Shown in pieces: positions 8,401-15,947 of a stretch of DNA of 33,145 bases; position 1 is the stretch's first letter; every line of letters begins with the position of its first letter. The notes beneath the pieces were generated by a model. The model had not been told where the DNA came from. It ran no database searches and saw only the letters and a list, made by a program, of their open reading frames with translations. The position numbers were made by a program, and so were the translations under genes. The DNA is from Nodosilinea sp. LEGE 07298 (lineage in GTDB: Bacteria; Cyanobacteriota; Cyanobacteriia; Phormidesmidales; Phormidesmidaceae). Where the stretch lies: assembly GCF_015207265.1 (NCBI RefSeq), contig NZ_JADEXE010000041.1, forward strand, positions 1 to 33,145. Direction: 5' to 3'.

Positions 8401-8748
8401 ACCCACCTGCTGAACAAGATTCAGGCCCCGGAGTATCGCCACGTCAACCTAGAGGCGCTGCGCGAAATGGGCGAAATTTTTAAGGTCAACCCCGACCTCT
8501 ACTTTGAAGACCACATCTACCTTGATGTGCTGATTGGCCACGCCGTGCGCCTGGGCTGGCTCGACCAGCAGCCCGATCGCCTCGGGGCTTATGAGTCTGA
8601 TAAAGCCTCCGCCTGGAACGCGTTTTACCAGCTACCGCCGACCCAGTGTGCCACCTACATCGCTATGGCGCTCCAGTTTCTCACCGTGCTGGGCGAATCT
8701 GAGATGGGAGGAGAAGCCCTGGGCAAAGCACTGGAGGAGGTGGTATAG
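5476..8748 (+). CDS. Phosphorylase kinase alpha/beta-like, GH15-type protein
   Basis: A 1090-residue soluble protein. The N-terminal half is a GH15-type (alpha/alpha)6 barrel beginning with GNYTDAWVRDN at residues 42-52 and including the DDEWGHLQIDATSIYL segment. The C-terminal part, from DWLRKRIIDGEIVRISDGFYTQVWEVL through SEMTPGEQNFERRITHLLNKIQAPEYR, resembles the C-terminal domain of eukaryotic phosphorylase kinase alpha and beta subunits. Cyanobacterial homologues are usually annotated as glycoside hydrolase family 15 proteins; whether they hydrolyse glucans or act as regulatory subunits is not settled from sequence. The gene stands alone, with an inverted repeat upstream and a MITE-like insertion downstream. 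The start ATG at 5476 matches the usual N-terminus. Confidence 0.87.
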   Translation: MSSAALQEQLDRYYRQVKTVILSRQHPVSGLLPASTAVNVHGNYTDAWVRDNVFSILAVWGVALAYRHLDDDQGRTVELEQSVVKLMRGLLQAMLRQAEKVERFKERQDPLQALHAKYDTGTGLPVVGDDEWGHLQIDATSIYLLMLAQMTASGLQIIFTQDEVNFVQNLVYYIGRAYRTPDYGIWERGNKMNHGKPELNASSVGLAKAALEALRGFNLFGMRGGQSSTIHVLTDEIARARITLESLLPRESGSKEIDAALLSVVGYPAFAIDDAQIAQKTRQKIIDKLQGPYGCKRFLRDGHQAVIEDTTRLHYEPEELKQFEHIECEWPLFFTYLWLDSLFAGDKDQSRFYQERLAALTVERDGLGLLPELYYVPAESLDSERKQPGSQTRLPNDNLPLVWAQSLYLLGQLMQDGLLKPSDIDPLGRYHALGDHRYPVVQVALLAEDKALQTELATYGLPTQTLAEIAPVQVFPAAELSSIYAEIGKNDKLGLSGRPVRRLRSLTTSRIFRVKGESVVFLPSFLDQQRFYLTLDYHFLVAQIRSELAYIYDHWREPGRPTVTLLLTHAMFQLGRKPIYESPLMALMQELQGDRCDHVPVKLGPLQQLSMTTNLERVDNVNGYQLGSTSIGYSPLWTAYLGFEPGHDGPLSLLEEYNLENETDLERLLTQLRESNNVYEQLELLATLKHLHGSDFNTGFGGPSHAITVADLLDEVYAKASQLEQWGILRRAAGLLGKADITLSDAVTELLVRQKQISVGKSYSEESLITEPMGHSEIINKIRTFCGDDVRDHVLTQEVLIDLSILIKAEPSLFNGLMTLRVGYLLLLITSELAREHGITQDEAYGQLIDLSPFELKTRLRQVLAGFDGLNQSIFRRESLHVKPHNPINWQVVPLGIEPVAEAAEVLNPQDWLRKRIIDGEIVRISDGFYTQVWEVLKHSKGIVIGNKFDRKNRLDSDRILSEMTPGEQNFERRITHLLNKIQAPEYRHVNLEALREMGEIFKVNPDLYFEDHIYLDVLIGHAVRLGWLDQQPDRLGAYESDKASAWNAFYQLPPTQCATYIAMALQFLTVLGESEMGGEALGKALEEVV

Positions 8749-8846
8749 CGTTACTGTTTTCTAGCAGGAGTTGCTTGTGGACAGTCACTGGATTGTCCGC
8801 CAAGGGCCACAACTATAAGGATAATGAATGAACACTGGCGCTAATA

Positions 8847-8947
8847 GGCGTTGCTGAATTGAGGCATGAATTTGGGTGGGGGCAAACGGCCGTTTGCCCC
8901 TACGAGAGGCGTTGGATTCTTGGTTCATACCTGTGTTCAGCAACCCC
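8847..8947. mobile_element. MITE-like element with 10-bp target duplication
   Basis: A 101-bp segment is flanked by identical 10-bp direct repeats GGCGCTAATA at 8837-8846 and 8948-8957. Its ends are imperfect inverted repeats: the left begins GGCGTTGCTGAA and the right, read in reverse complement, begins GGGGTTGCTGAA. The match continues as AGG and ATGAA, about 19 of 24 positions. It encodes nothing. This is the layout of a non-autonomous transposon copy. It lies between two convergent genes, so insertion probably had little cost. The parent IS family is not recognised. Confidence 0.8.
8879..8900. repeat. Perfect 22-bp palindrome inside the MITE
   Basis: The half-site GGGGCAAACGG is followed at once by its exact reverse complement with no spacer. 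The same GGGCAAAC/GTTTGCCC arms recur at 20673-20745, so the MITE at 8847-8947 either carries or has acquired a member of a dispersed hairpin family. It lies between convergent genes. Confidence 0.8.
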
Positions 8948-8981
8948 GGCGCTAATAAATTCTAAAGCGACAATTGACTCA

Positions 8982-10196
8982 TCACACCTTGGCGATTCCT
9001 CGCCCGGAAAGGGTCATGGCAAACCAGGCGGTTAGCAGCGTCAGCGCCCCGGCAATCCAAAACGGAAAGCTGTAGCTGACGCTGACCAGCAGCCCCGCCG
9101 TGGCCGGGCCGATCGCATTGGAAATGCTCAGGTACGAGGCGTTTAGCCCCAGCACTTCGCCCTGCTCGCGGGGGCCGCTGTTGAGCGATAGCAGCGCATC
9201 GATCAGCGGCATGGGGAATGAGTTGACGGCGCTGAAGACGACCGCGATCGCCGAAAACGCCACGATGTTGGGGAACGCAGGCATCAGCAAAAACAAAAGC
9301 CCTCGCGCCGCCAGCGCCCCCACCAAGATTTGCACCAGCTGAAATCGCCGTCGCAGCGGTTCCAGGGCAAATACCTGGGTGACAAAGCCGATGATCCCCA
9401 CCGCCGCGAACATGATCGCCAGGTTGCGGGCATCTTGCTCTAGCACTTTGAGAAAGAAGGGCTGAAAGGCAAAGGTGAAAATTGTAAAGGTAAAGCCGCT
9501 AAAGAAGGTCAGCCAAAAAACGCGGCCAAAGCGAGAGTCTGTAGCCGACCTAGCCAGTCGCCCAAAGCCAAAATCGCGCCAGGAGATGCGGAAGGTATCG
9601 CAGCAGTTTTCTAAGGTTTCGGGCAGCAGCACCAGGCAGAGCAGGGTGGCAAACAGGGCGATCGCCGCCGAAAACAAAAACCCCATGCCCAGACTGGTAA
9701 ACCCCGGCAGCGGTGGCACCAGCTGCGCCACGTAGCTCAGCGGTGGCCCCACCACAAACCCCAGCCGAAACACCGCCCCAAAAATGCCGTAGGCCCGCGC
9801 CCGCTGCTCTGGCGTAGTAATGTCGCCGACGATCGCCTGAGCGATCGACGTATTGCCGCCAGTTATCCCGTCAAGCAAGCGGGCCACAAACAGCACCCAA
9901 GCTACCGGAGCTAGCCCTGCCATCAGGTTTGCCCCTACCGTGCCCAGCAAACTGACAATTAGCAGGGGCTTGCGACCCATGCGATCGGACAATCGCCCCA
10001 AGATAGGGGTCGCCACAAACTGCGCTGCCGCATAGGCCGTAGTTAGCAGGCTGGCCTGAAAGTCGCTGAGGCCAAACTCCACCGCGTAGGGGTAAATCAG
10101 CGGAATAATCAGCGTAAACCCCACCGCATTAATAAACGCTACCAGGGCGGCAATCCAAAACCGCAGGGGTAAGCGCGAGGGGTCAGCGGAGGCCAT
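8982..10196 (-). CDS. MFS transporter (TetA-like drug/metabolite exporter)
   Basis: 404 residues with about 12 hydrophobic helices. The loop 2-3 motif GRLSDRMGRKPLL (near residues 67-79) is the classic major facilitator motif A, and a RLLDGITGGNTSIAQAIVGDIT stretch follows, as in TetA-type H+ antiporters. Substrate is unknown. The neighbouring exported phosphoesterase-fold gene diverges with only 11 bp between start codons, so each promoter must lie at least partly inside the other reading frame. The N-terminus MASADPSRLPLRFWIAAL is short and enters the first helix directly, typical of the family. Confidence 0.9.
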   Translation of the reverse strand: MASADPSRLPLRFWIAALVAFINAVGFTLIIPLIYPYAVEFGLSDFQASLLTTAYAAAQFVATPILGRLSDRMGRKPLLIVSLLGTVGANLMAGLAPVAWVLFVARLLDGITGGNTSIAQAIVGDITTPEQRARAYGIFGAVFRLGFVVGPPLSYVAQLVPPLPGFTSLGMGFLFSAAIALFATLLCLVLLPETLENCCDTFRISWRDFGFGRLARSATDSRFGRVFWLTFFSGFTFTIFTFAFQPFFLKVLEQDARNLAIMFAAVGIIGFVTQVFALEPLRRRFQLVQILVGALAARGLLFLLMPAFPNIVAFSAIAVVFSAVNSFPMPLIDALLSLNSGPREQGEVLGLNASYLSISNAIGPATAGLLVSVSYSFPFWIAGALTLLTAWFAMTLSGRGIAKV

Positions 10197-10207
10197 AAAA
10201 TTAGTCC

Positions 10208-11200
10208 ATGAAAAACACTCTTGTGGCAGGGGCGATCGCTCTGGGGATACCGGCAGCAGCGCTGGTAGGCACCTTCATCTACATCAGCTCTCCCAACTGG
10301 GCCGAGGCCGACTATGACAACCTGGTCACCTACGAAGAATATCCGCCTGGAACGACCAACCCTGAGCAGCTTAACGTAGTTAGCTACAACATTGGCTACC
10401 TGTCGGGGCTGACCAACCAGCAGGCGGTCGAGCGCGATCAGGCGCTGTTTGATGCGAATCAGGCTGCAGCGATCGCCGCCCTGGAGGCCCTCGAACCCGA
10501 CATTCTGGCCCTGCAAGAAATCGACTTTGACGCCTACCGATCGTTTGACCGCAACCAGCAGTACGCGGTTTCGGCAGCGCTGGAGATGGCCTTTGGTGCG
10601 ATCGCCGTCAACTGGGACAAGCGCTACGTGCCCTTCCCCTACTGGCCGCCTGCGGTCCACTACCGGCAAGTGATCTCAGGCCAGGCCGTGCTCAGCCGCT
10701 ACCCGATTCGCCGCAACGAACGGCTGGTGCTGGAGAAGGTGCCGACGAACCCGTTCTACTACAATGCGCTGTATTTGGATCGCGTCGCTCAGGTCACCGA
10801 GATCGACGTCTCCGGCCAACCCCTAATCGTCATCAACGTTCACCTCGAAGCGTTTGACGCCCCAACCCGCATTCGCCAAACCCAGGTGGCACGTGATCTA
10901 GCCGAAGGCTACGCCGAGGACTACCCCGTTTTACTGCTGGGCGACTTCAACAGCAGCCTCAACCGCGATGAGGGCGACGATCCGCGATCGATCGGTATCC
11001 TGCTCGACTCCCCGGTGCTGGCTTCGGCACTGCCCACGGCCCCATCGTCATTCACGTTTCCGTCTGACCAGCCCCAGTACACTCTCGACTATATCTTCTA
11101 CACTCCCGCCACTCTAGAGGTGGTAGCCGCTGAAATCGTAGCCGAAGCCGCCCAGGCGTCAGACCACCTGCCTGTGCAGGCTCAGGTGCGGCTGCGTTGA
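10208..11200 (+). CDS. Endonuclease/exonuclease/phosphatase family protein, membrane-anchored or exported
   Basis: 330 residues. An uncleaved anchor or signal segment occupies about residues 4-27, followed by an EEP fold. The metal and catalytic residues are all visible: N61 (VVSYNIG), E104 (LALQEID), H212 (INVHLE), D246 and N248 (LLGDFNSS), D294 (LDYIFY), D319 and H320 (SDHLPV). EEP enzymes cleave phosphodiesters or phosphomonoesters in nucleic acids, inositol phosphates or sphingolipids. Export suggests a periplasmic or extracellular substrate, which cannot be named. The start codon is 11 bp from the divergent MFS start. A purine-rich GGAGG-like stretch near 10187 is rather distant to be the ribosome-binding site. 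Confidence 0.87.
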   Translation: MKNTLVAGAIALGIPAAALVGTFIYISSPNWAEADYDNLVTYEEYPPGTTNPEQLNVVSYNIGYLSGLTNQQAVERDQALFDANQAAAIAALEALEPDILALQEIDFDAYRSFDRNQQYAVSAALEMAFGAIAVNWDKRYVPFPYWPPAVHYRQVISGQAVLSRYPIRRNERLVLEKVPTNPFYYNALYLDRVAQVTEIDVSGQPLIVINVHLEAFDAPTRIRQTQVARDLAEGYAEDYPVLLLGDFNSSLNRDEGDDPRSIGILLDSPVLASALPTAPSSFTFPSDQPQYTLDYIFYTPATLEVVAAEIVAEAAQASDHLPVQAQVRLR

Positions 11201-11250
11201 TTAACAGGAAAACTGACTTGAGTAACCTGATTCAAATCAGCAATTCCGCA

Positions 11251-11272
11251 GGAGCACAGAATGCTGTGTCCC
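11251..11272. repeat. Small hairpin of the dispersed TAGGG/CCCTA type
   Basis: CACAG (11255-11259) and CTGTG (11264-11268) pair around AATG, with a partly paired GG/CC extension and a CCCTAC flank on the right. It fits the same outline as the hairpins at 19574, 20673 and 32726 but is imperfect. It lies in the 258-bp gap before the metallo-hydrolase gene. Confidence 0.45.
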
Positions 11273-11458
11273 TACGACCAAGGATGTTGAGATAGGATTC
11301 GACACCACCTATGTGGGACAAATGCCCATACCGATAGCTTCGCCTGACTACCTAGCCGTTACTTCCAAAGTTCGGTATTCTGGAACAACTGTAGTTTGAC
11401 ATTTTTCACCTTAGAGTTAGTCAAACCGCAAACCATGATCTTTCCAGGACTTGAAACA

Positions 11459-12463
11459 ATGAAACAGCTACGGCAATGGGGATTAGGGTTGTTACTGGTG
11501 GCGTTAACTGCGGTGGGACTCATTGCCCTGCAACCCCGTCTTGCAATCCAGGCTCAGGAGACCGCATCTACGGCCACCCTAGACTCCGCCGGTCTCACCT
11601 TAGAAGAACTGGGTGATGGCATTTACGGTTTGATCGCCAGCGTTGACTTTCCGCCCGTCGACCCCGGTATGGCGATCTGCAATGGCGGCATCGTCATCGG
11701 CAGCGACGGTGTGCTGGTGGTCGACCCTTTCCAGAGCGAAGCTTTGGGCGATCTGCTGTTTGAAACGGTGGCCACCCTTACCGACCTACCGGTGAAATAT
11801 GTGGTCAACACTCACTACCACTTCGACCACACGGGTGGAAATCCGGCTGCGGCCAGTCGTCAGCTGCCGATTCTCGGGCGCGGCCCGATTCGGGAGTTCA
11901 TGCTCACCCGCAATGGCGAGAGCGATTCCAACATCACACCGCCCGAGGTGGTGATCGACGGAGCCTGGGATCTGTGGCTAGGGGAACGTCAGGTGCAAAT
12001 CCGTGAGTTTGAAGGTCACTCTGGCGGTACTGATGCGATCGTCTATGTGCCCGATGCCAAGGTGCTGATAACGGGAGATTTGTTGTTCAATCAGCGGATT
12101 CCCTACGTAGCCGATGGCAACATTCGAACCTGGCAGGCTACCCTGGCTGAGCTGATTGTCGACTACTCTGATGCCCTGGTGTTACCTGGTCACGGCCCGG
12201 TAACTGACGTTGCTGGCCTAGAAAGCTTCAAGACCTACCTGGCTGATCTAGTCGCCCTGGCCGAGGATTGGGAATCGGCGGGTACGTCTGAGGAGGAGGC
12301 TGTCGCGACAGAGTTGCCTGCAAAATACAGCGATTTCCTCTTCCAAGCGTTGTTCCCTAGCAACCTGGAGGCAGCCTACAACCAGATCACCCTGGGCCAA
12401 GACGATGCCGCTTCGATTCAGCATTACCTGGCGACGCAGCCCGAATCGGTGAAGGCGCTGTAG
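11459..12463 (+). CDS. Exported metallo-beta-lactamase-fold hydrolase
   Basis: 334 residues from the ATG at 11459. A Sec signal peptide (charged MKQLRQWG, hydrophobic core, likely cleavage after AIQA near residue 32) precedes an MBL domain. The zinc ligands are visible: HYHFDH at 119-124, H187 in EGHSGG, D207 in TGDLLF and H245 in PGHGPV. The family includes lactamases, lactonases, quinoprotein-relay SoxH-like proteins and others, so substrate is open. I chose 11459 because AGGA lies at 11446-11449 and the signal peptide begins there. A TTG at 11396 and an ATG at 11435 are in frame but add residues ahead of the signal peptide. Confidence 0.88.
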   Translation: MKQLRQWGLGLLLVALTAVGLIALQPRLAIQAQETASTATLDSAGLTLEELGDGIYGLIASVDFPPVDPGMAICNGGIVIGSDGVLVVDPFQSEALGDLLFETVATLTDLPVKYVVNTHYHFDHTGGNPAAASRQLPILGRGPIREFMLTRNGESDSNITPPEVVIDGAWDLWLGERQVQIREFEGHSGGTDAIVYVPDAKVLITGDLLFNQRIPYVADGNIRTWQATLAELIVDYSDALVLPGHGPVTDVAGLESFKTYLADLVALAEDWESAGTSEEEAVATELPAKYSDFLFQALFPSNLEAAYNQITLGQDDAASIQHYLATQPESVKAL

Positions 12464-12473
12464 TTATGGAGCA

Positions 12474-13142
12474 CTAGGGAGTCGCCTCAGCGACTCCCAC
12501 CCGATCGCACATATCGGCCAGAGGGCAGCGCCCGCACTTAGGTCGATTGCCCGTGCAGATGTGCTTGCCAAAGGGCACCAGCAGCCGGTTGATCTCAACC
12601 CAGTAGGAATGCGGCAGTTTAGCTTCTAGGGCCGTCATGGTCTTTTCGGGAGACTTGGTTTGCACATAGCCCCAGCGGTTGGTAACCCGGTGCACATGCA
12701 CATCGACGCTAATGCAGGGGTAGCCTAGCGCCACTCCCAACGCCAAATGGGCACACTTTGGCCCCACCCCTTTGAATTGCATCAACACCTCGGGGTCGGC
12801 GGGCAGGTTGCCGCTATACTCAGTCAAAATTTGCTCAGAAATCTGGCGGATCTGGGGTGCCTTGTTCTCGGCAAAGGTAGTTCCCTGAATCAGGGCCAAG
12901 ATATCCTCTACATCGAGTTGGATCATCTGTTCGGGCGATCGCGCCCCAGCAAACAGCCGCTGCGACACCGGCACACTCACCTCGTCGTAGGTGCGAATCG
13001 AGATGATGCAGGCGATCAGCTGCTCGTAGAGCGTGTCGAAGCCCTCTTCTGCCAGCTGAAACATTGCGGCTTTGGGAAACGGGGCCACGGCCTCACGCAG
13101 TAGCGCGATCGCCCGGTCGATATCAAATTCCTTAGCAGTCAC
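12474..13142 (-). CDS. nth: Endonuclease III-like DNA glycosylase
   Basis: 222 residues of the HhH-GPD superfamily. The helix-hairpin-helix FKGVGPKCAHLAL carries the catalytic lysine K129, and VDVHVHRV carries the catalytic aspartate D147. The C-terminal [4Fe-4S] cluster motif C196-x6-C203-x2-C206-x5-C212 is complete. The enzyme removes oxidised pyrimidines and nicks abasic sites in base-excision repair. It is last in a minus-strand run behind the Rrf2 regulator and cysteine synthase, 35 bp after the latter. Cyanobacteria often carry more than one Nth homologue, so this may be a paralogue of the housekeeping enzyme. Confidence 0.9.
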   Translation of the reverse strand: MTAKEFDIDRAIALLREAVAPFPKAAMFQLAEEGFDTLYEQLIACIISIRTYDEVSVPVSQRLFAGARSPEQMIQLDVEDILALIQGTTFAENKAPQIRQISEQILTEYSGNLPADPEVLMQFKGVGPKCAHLALGVALGYPCISVDVHVHRVTNRWGYVQTKSPEKTMTALEAKLPHSYWVEINRLLVPFGKHICTGNRPKCGRCPLADMCDRVGVAEATP

Positions 13143-13177
13143 TACGCTACAGAACTAAATCTACAGGACTCAGAAAA

Positions 13178-14140
13178 CTAGCTCATCACCAGCGGGGCCA
13201 TCAGTTCGGGGTCTTGAAACAGCGGCGTGCTCAGGTAGCGCTCGCCAAAGCTGGGCTGAATGATCACAATCAGCTTGCCCTCGTTTTCGGGGCGACGGCC
13301 CACGTCGATCGCGGCCTTGACGGCGGCTCCGGTGGAAATGCCCGAGAGCAAGCCCTCCTCGCGGGCCAGACGGCGACCGTAGGCGATCGCATCCTCATCG
13401 GTCACCTGCACCACTTCGTCGATCAGCGCTACATTCAGCACCTCGGGCACAAACCCCGCCCCAATCCCCTGAATTTTGTGGGAGCCGGGCCGACCGCCTG
13501 AGAGCACCGGGCTGTTGACGGGTTCGACGGCGATCGCCTTGAACCCCGGCTTGCGCTGCTTCAGCACGTCGGCTACGCCGGTAATGGTGCCGCCCGTGCC
13601 CACGCCCGCCACCAGCATATCCACCTGGCCATCGGTATCAGCCCAGATCTCCTCGGCGGTGGTGCGGCGATGAATGTCGGGGTTAGCAGGGTTGCGAAAC
13701 TGCTGCAGCATATAGGCATCGGGCAGGGTATCGAGAATGTCCTGCGCTCGCTGAATGCAGCCCGACATACCTGCCACGCCGGGGGTCAGCTCTAGCTCGG
13801 CTCCGTAGGCCCGCAGCATGGCCCGCCGCTCGGAACTCATGGTCTCGGGCATGGTGAGAATCAGGCGGTAGCCCTTCGCCGCCGCCGCCATGGCCAGGGC
13901 AATGCCCGTGTTGCCCGAGGTGGGCTCGACCAGGGTGGTTTTACCGGGGGTAATTAGCCCTTCCGCTTCGGCGGCCTCAATCATGTTGATGCCGATGCGG
14001 TCTTTGACAGAGGCAGAGGGGTTCATGCCCTCCAGCTTGATCACCAGTCGGGCCAGGCAGCCCGCCTCTTGGGGAATGCGGTTTAGCTGCACCAGTGGGG
14101 TGCGGCCAATCAGTTGGGTCACGTTTTCGGCAATTCGCAT
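13178..14140 (-). CDS. cysK: Cysteine synthase A (O-acetylserine sulfhydrylase)
   Basis: 320 residues, a fold-type II PLP enzyme that makes cysteine from O-acetylserine and sulfide. The PLP lysine is K46 in SASVKDRIG, the substrate loop PTSGNTG is at 73-79, the phosphate-binding GTGGT is at 181-185, and GISTGA is at 267-272. The C-terminus keeps SFGERYLST, usual for CysK. The start ATG lies 9 bp after the Rrf2 regulator stop codon, so the two are almost surely one transcript. In Firmicutes, the Rrf2 protein CymR forms a regulatory complex with CysK, which makes this pairing meaningful. Confidence 0.95.
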   Translation of the reverse strand: MRIAENVTQLIGRTPLVQLNRIPQEAGCLARLVIKLEGMNPSASVKDRIGINMIEAAEAEGLITPGKTTLVEPTSGNTGIALAMAAAAKGYRLILTMPETMSSERRAMLRAYGAELELTPGVAGMSGCIQRAQDILDTLPDAYMLQQFRNPANPDIHRRTTAEEIWADTDGQVDMLVAGVGTGGTITGVADVLKQRKPGFKAIAVEPVNSPVLSGGRPGSHKIQGIGAGFVPEVLNVALIDEVVQVTDEDAIAYGRRLAREEGLLSGISTGAAVKAAIDVGRRPENEGKLIVIIQPSFGERYLSTPLFQDPELMAPLVMS

Positions 14141-14149
14141 GGGCCTGGC

Positions 14150-14584
14150 CTAGATGTAATACATAATGTCGACTTGCTGCTGGGCGTTGCGCTTTTCGAC
14201 CAGGTCTTGCAGGGTGTACTTTTGTAGCACCCCTTCGGCGGCCTGGCGCACCTCTGTCCACATGCTCTGAATCACCTGCGCCTCTGGGGTATTAGACACC
14301 TGAGCCGGGTCGGCCTGAGGCTCAAACCCCTCAATGCAGCTCACCACATCATAGAGGGTAATCTTCCATGGATCACGGGCCAGCAGATAGCCGCCACGTG
14401 CGCCACGCTGGCTTTTCACCAGCCCGCCCCGGCGCAGGGTGGCTAGCAACTGCTCCAGGTAGCGATCGGGAATGTTTTGCTGGCTGGCAATCTGCCGAAT
14501 TTGCAGCGGTTCGCCGCTGGGGTAGTGGGGGCTAAGCTCTAGTAGGGCCAGCAGGGCGTATTCACTTTTAGACGACAAATCCAC
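14150..14584 (-). CDS. Rrf2 family transcriptional regulator
   Basis: 144 residues from a GTG start. The N-terminus VDLSSKSEYALLALLELS followed by GEPLQIRQIASQQNIPDRYLEQLLATLRRGGLVKSQRGARGGYLLARDP is a textbook Rrf2 winged helix with the recognition helix around YLEQLLATLRR. Only one cysteine is present (in VVSCIEG), so the three Fe-S cysteines of IscR are absent. This argues against an IscR-type cluster sensor and leaves a CymR-like role possible. The upstream ATG at 14695 would add 37 residues with no family resemblance, so I prefer GTG at 14584; TTG at 14578 is a second option. It is first in an operon with cysK and nth. Confidence 0.88.
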   Translation of the reverse strand: MDLSSKSEYALLALLELSPHYPSGEPLQIRQIASQQNIPDRYLEQLLATLRRGGLVKSQRGARGGYLLARDPWKITLYDVVSCIEGFEPQADPAQVSNTPEAQVIQSMWTEVRQAAEGVLQKYTLQDLVEKRNAQQQVDIMYYI

Positions 14585-14615
14585 AGGGCAGGCGAGGTAA
14601 AGAGCGATACCTATC

Positions 14616-14623
14616 AGTATACT
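14616..14623. promoter_or_regulatory. Palindromic AGTATACT, candidate -10/operator
   Basis: A perfect 8-bp palindrome 31 bp upstream of the Rrf2 GTG. It reads TATACT on both strands, a good -10 element on the minus strand for the rrf2-cysK-nth operon. No clear -35 was seen. Its place suits autoregulation by the Rrf2 protein, which is inference. Confidence 0.35.
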
Positions 14624-14718
14624 CCGGTTCTCCACTGGGGTTTGCAGGATTATGCGATCGCAAAAAAGACCGTCCCTTTTTGTATTGGGATTCACTAAAC
14701 CTCCCAGGGCTTCGGGAT

Positions 14719-14750
14719 ACTGTGCTGAGACGCGGTTTCAGCACCACAGT
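14719..14750. promoter_or_regulatory. Hairpin in the leader of the M42 peptidase gene
   Basis: ACTGTG (14719-14724) pairs with CACAGT (14745-14750) and CTGA (14725-14728) pairs with TCAG (14738-14741), with a 3-base bulge. Alternatively GTGCTGA pairs with TCAGCAC as an unbulged 7-bp stem (14722-14744). It lies 25 bp before the ATG at 14776, in the 191-bp divergent gap. Possible translational control or operator. Confidence 0.35.
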
Positions 14751-14775
14751 CACCTTTCTGGCAGGCCCTTGTCCT

Positions 14776-15897
14776 ATGAGTCCACTGAACCTGGTTGTCG
14801 ATCAACTCGTTGGCCCCGCTGCCTCTGCCCAGGTCGCTTTAGCCGCTGATTCCATTCACCTAGACGGTCTGGCCGACTTTCTCGAAATTCTGCAGTTTTT
14901 GATTCGCGAACCCGCAGTGGTGGGCAGCGAAGATTCCTTCTTTCGAGTGCTGCGCCGCGAGCTTGAGGAAGTGGGCGCTGAGGTGAGCTACTACCACGGC
15001 GTGCTGGTTGCCCAGGGCCGTCGTCCCCACGGGCTGATGCTCTCGGCCCACATCGATCGCCACGGGTTGCTGTGCACCGGTCCCAATGAGTTTCAGTACG
15101 CGGCCTTTATCGCTGGTAACCAGAGCGAGCTGACGGGCGACTCGGTCTCCGAGCAAATGCTGCACACGATCGAGAACCGCTTTCAGGGCCAGCGGGTGCA
15201 GGCCCACCTGCCCTACACCGGTACCTACATTGGCCAGGGCGTTATCACCCACTCCTACATCTGCCCCGAGCGCAAGAACCTGATCTTCGAGGTGGAGGGG
15301 TTGGAATATCTGCAGCCGGGCACGCCGGTTTCGTTCCTCGATCGCCTGCAGTTTAACGATGGCTATATCTCGGCCCAGCTCGACAACGTGATTAGTGCCG
15401 CCATCATCATCTTTCTCTTTCGCTGCGGGTTTGAGGGCACGGCTCTGTTCACCGCTCAAGAAGAGTCGGGCCGTAGCTGGCGCTACGCGCTGTCGTGGTT
15501 TCAGCGCCAGCGCCTGAGCACCGATCGCCTGATTGCCCTCGACACCAGCCCCTACCACAGCCGCGAGGCCGCCGACCAGCAGCTCGTCACCCTGCGCCGC
15601 AAAGACGCCAGCGCCAACTTTGCCCCCGCCATTACTCAGGAATTGGGCGATCGCTGCGATCAGCTTGGCATCGCCTACAGCTACAAAGACGACTACATCG
15701 CCACCCAAAATCTGTCCCGCGCCAAGCCCTACTCCCTGGGCCGCACCGAGATGGGTCGCCTGACGGCGGCGACCGACGGGGCGGTGACAGGCACCACGCT
15801 GCAAATTCCCACGACCGAGTACCACACCGCGACAGAAACTGCCTCGCTGGCCTCGGTGGCGGCGGTGATTCGGCTGTTGCACACCTATATTGAGTAG
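14776..15897 (+). CDS. M42-family-like metallopeptidase (glutamyl aminopeptidase type)
   Basis: 373 residues. The dinuclear metal site of the M42 family is visible in order: H92 and D94 (SAHIDRHG), bridging D203 (QLDNVISA), catalytic and metal glutamates E229 and E230 (AQEESG), D256 (ALDTSP) and H350 (EYHTATE). M42 enzymes are cytosolic dodecameric aminopeptidases that trim short peptides. The N-terminal 25 residues vary from classic members. The reading frame is open back to 14680, but the ATG at 14776 avoids 32 residues of no family likeness and clears the hairpin at 14719-14750. It is divergent from the rrf2 operon. Confidence 0.85.
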   Translation: MSPLNLVVDQLVGPAASAQVALAADSIHLDGLADFLEILQFLIREPAVVGSEDSFFRVLRRELEEVGAEVSYYHGVLVAQGRRPHGLMLSAHIDRHGLLCTGPNEFQYAAFIAGNQSELTGDSVSEQMLHTIENRFQGQRVQAHLPYTGTYIGQGVITHSYICPERKNLIFEVEGLEYLQPGTPVSFLDRLQFNDGYISAQLDNVISAAIIIFLFRCGFEGTALFTAQEESGRSWRYALSWFQRQRLSTDRLIALDTSPYHSREAADQQLVTLRRKDASANFAPAITQELGDRCDQLGIAYSYKDDYIATQNLSRAKPYSLGRTEMGRLTAATDGAVTGTTLQIPTTEYHTATETASLASVAAVIRLLHTYIE

Positions 15898-15947
15898 ACC
15901 CAAGCTCCGCTGCGTACAATGAGGTTAAACCCCTATCGACGGCGCTT

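Noticed and set aside
11396-11458. TTG start adding 21 residues to the metallo-hydrolase
   Set aside because: It would bury the signal peptide; AGGA before 11459 gives a better start. The TTGACA at 11396-11401 could be a -35 box, but no matching -10 was found.
14860-15903. A 347-codon open frame on the minus strand
   Set aside because: It lies wholly opposite the M42 peptidase, whose metal motifs are complete. The antisense frame has no recognisable domain and odd composition; it is a GC-driven shadow.
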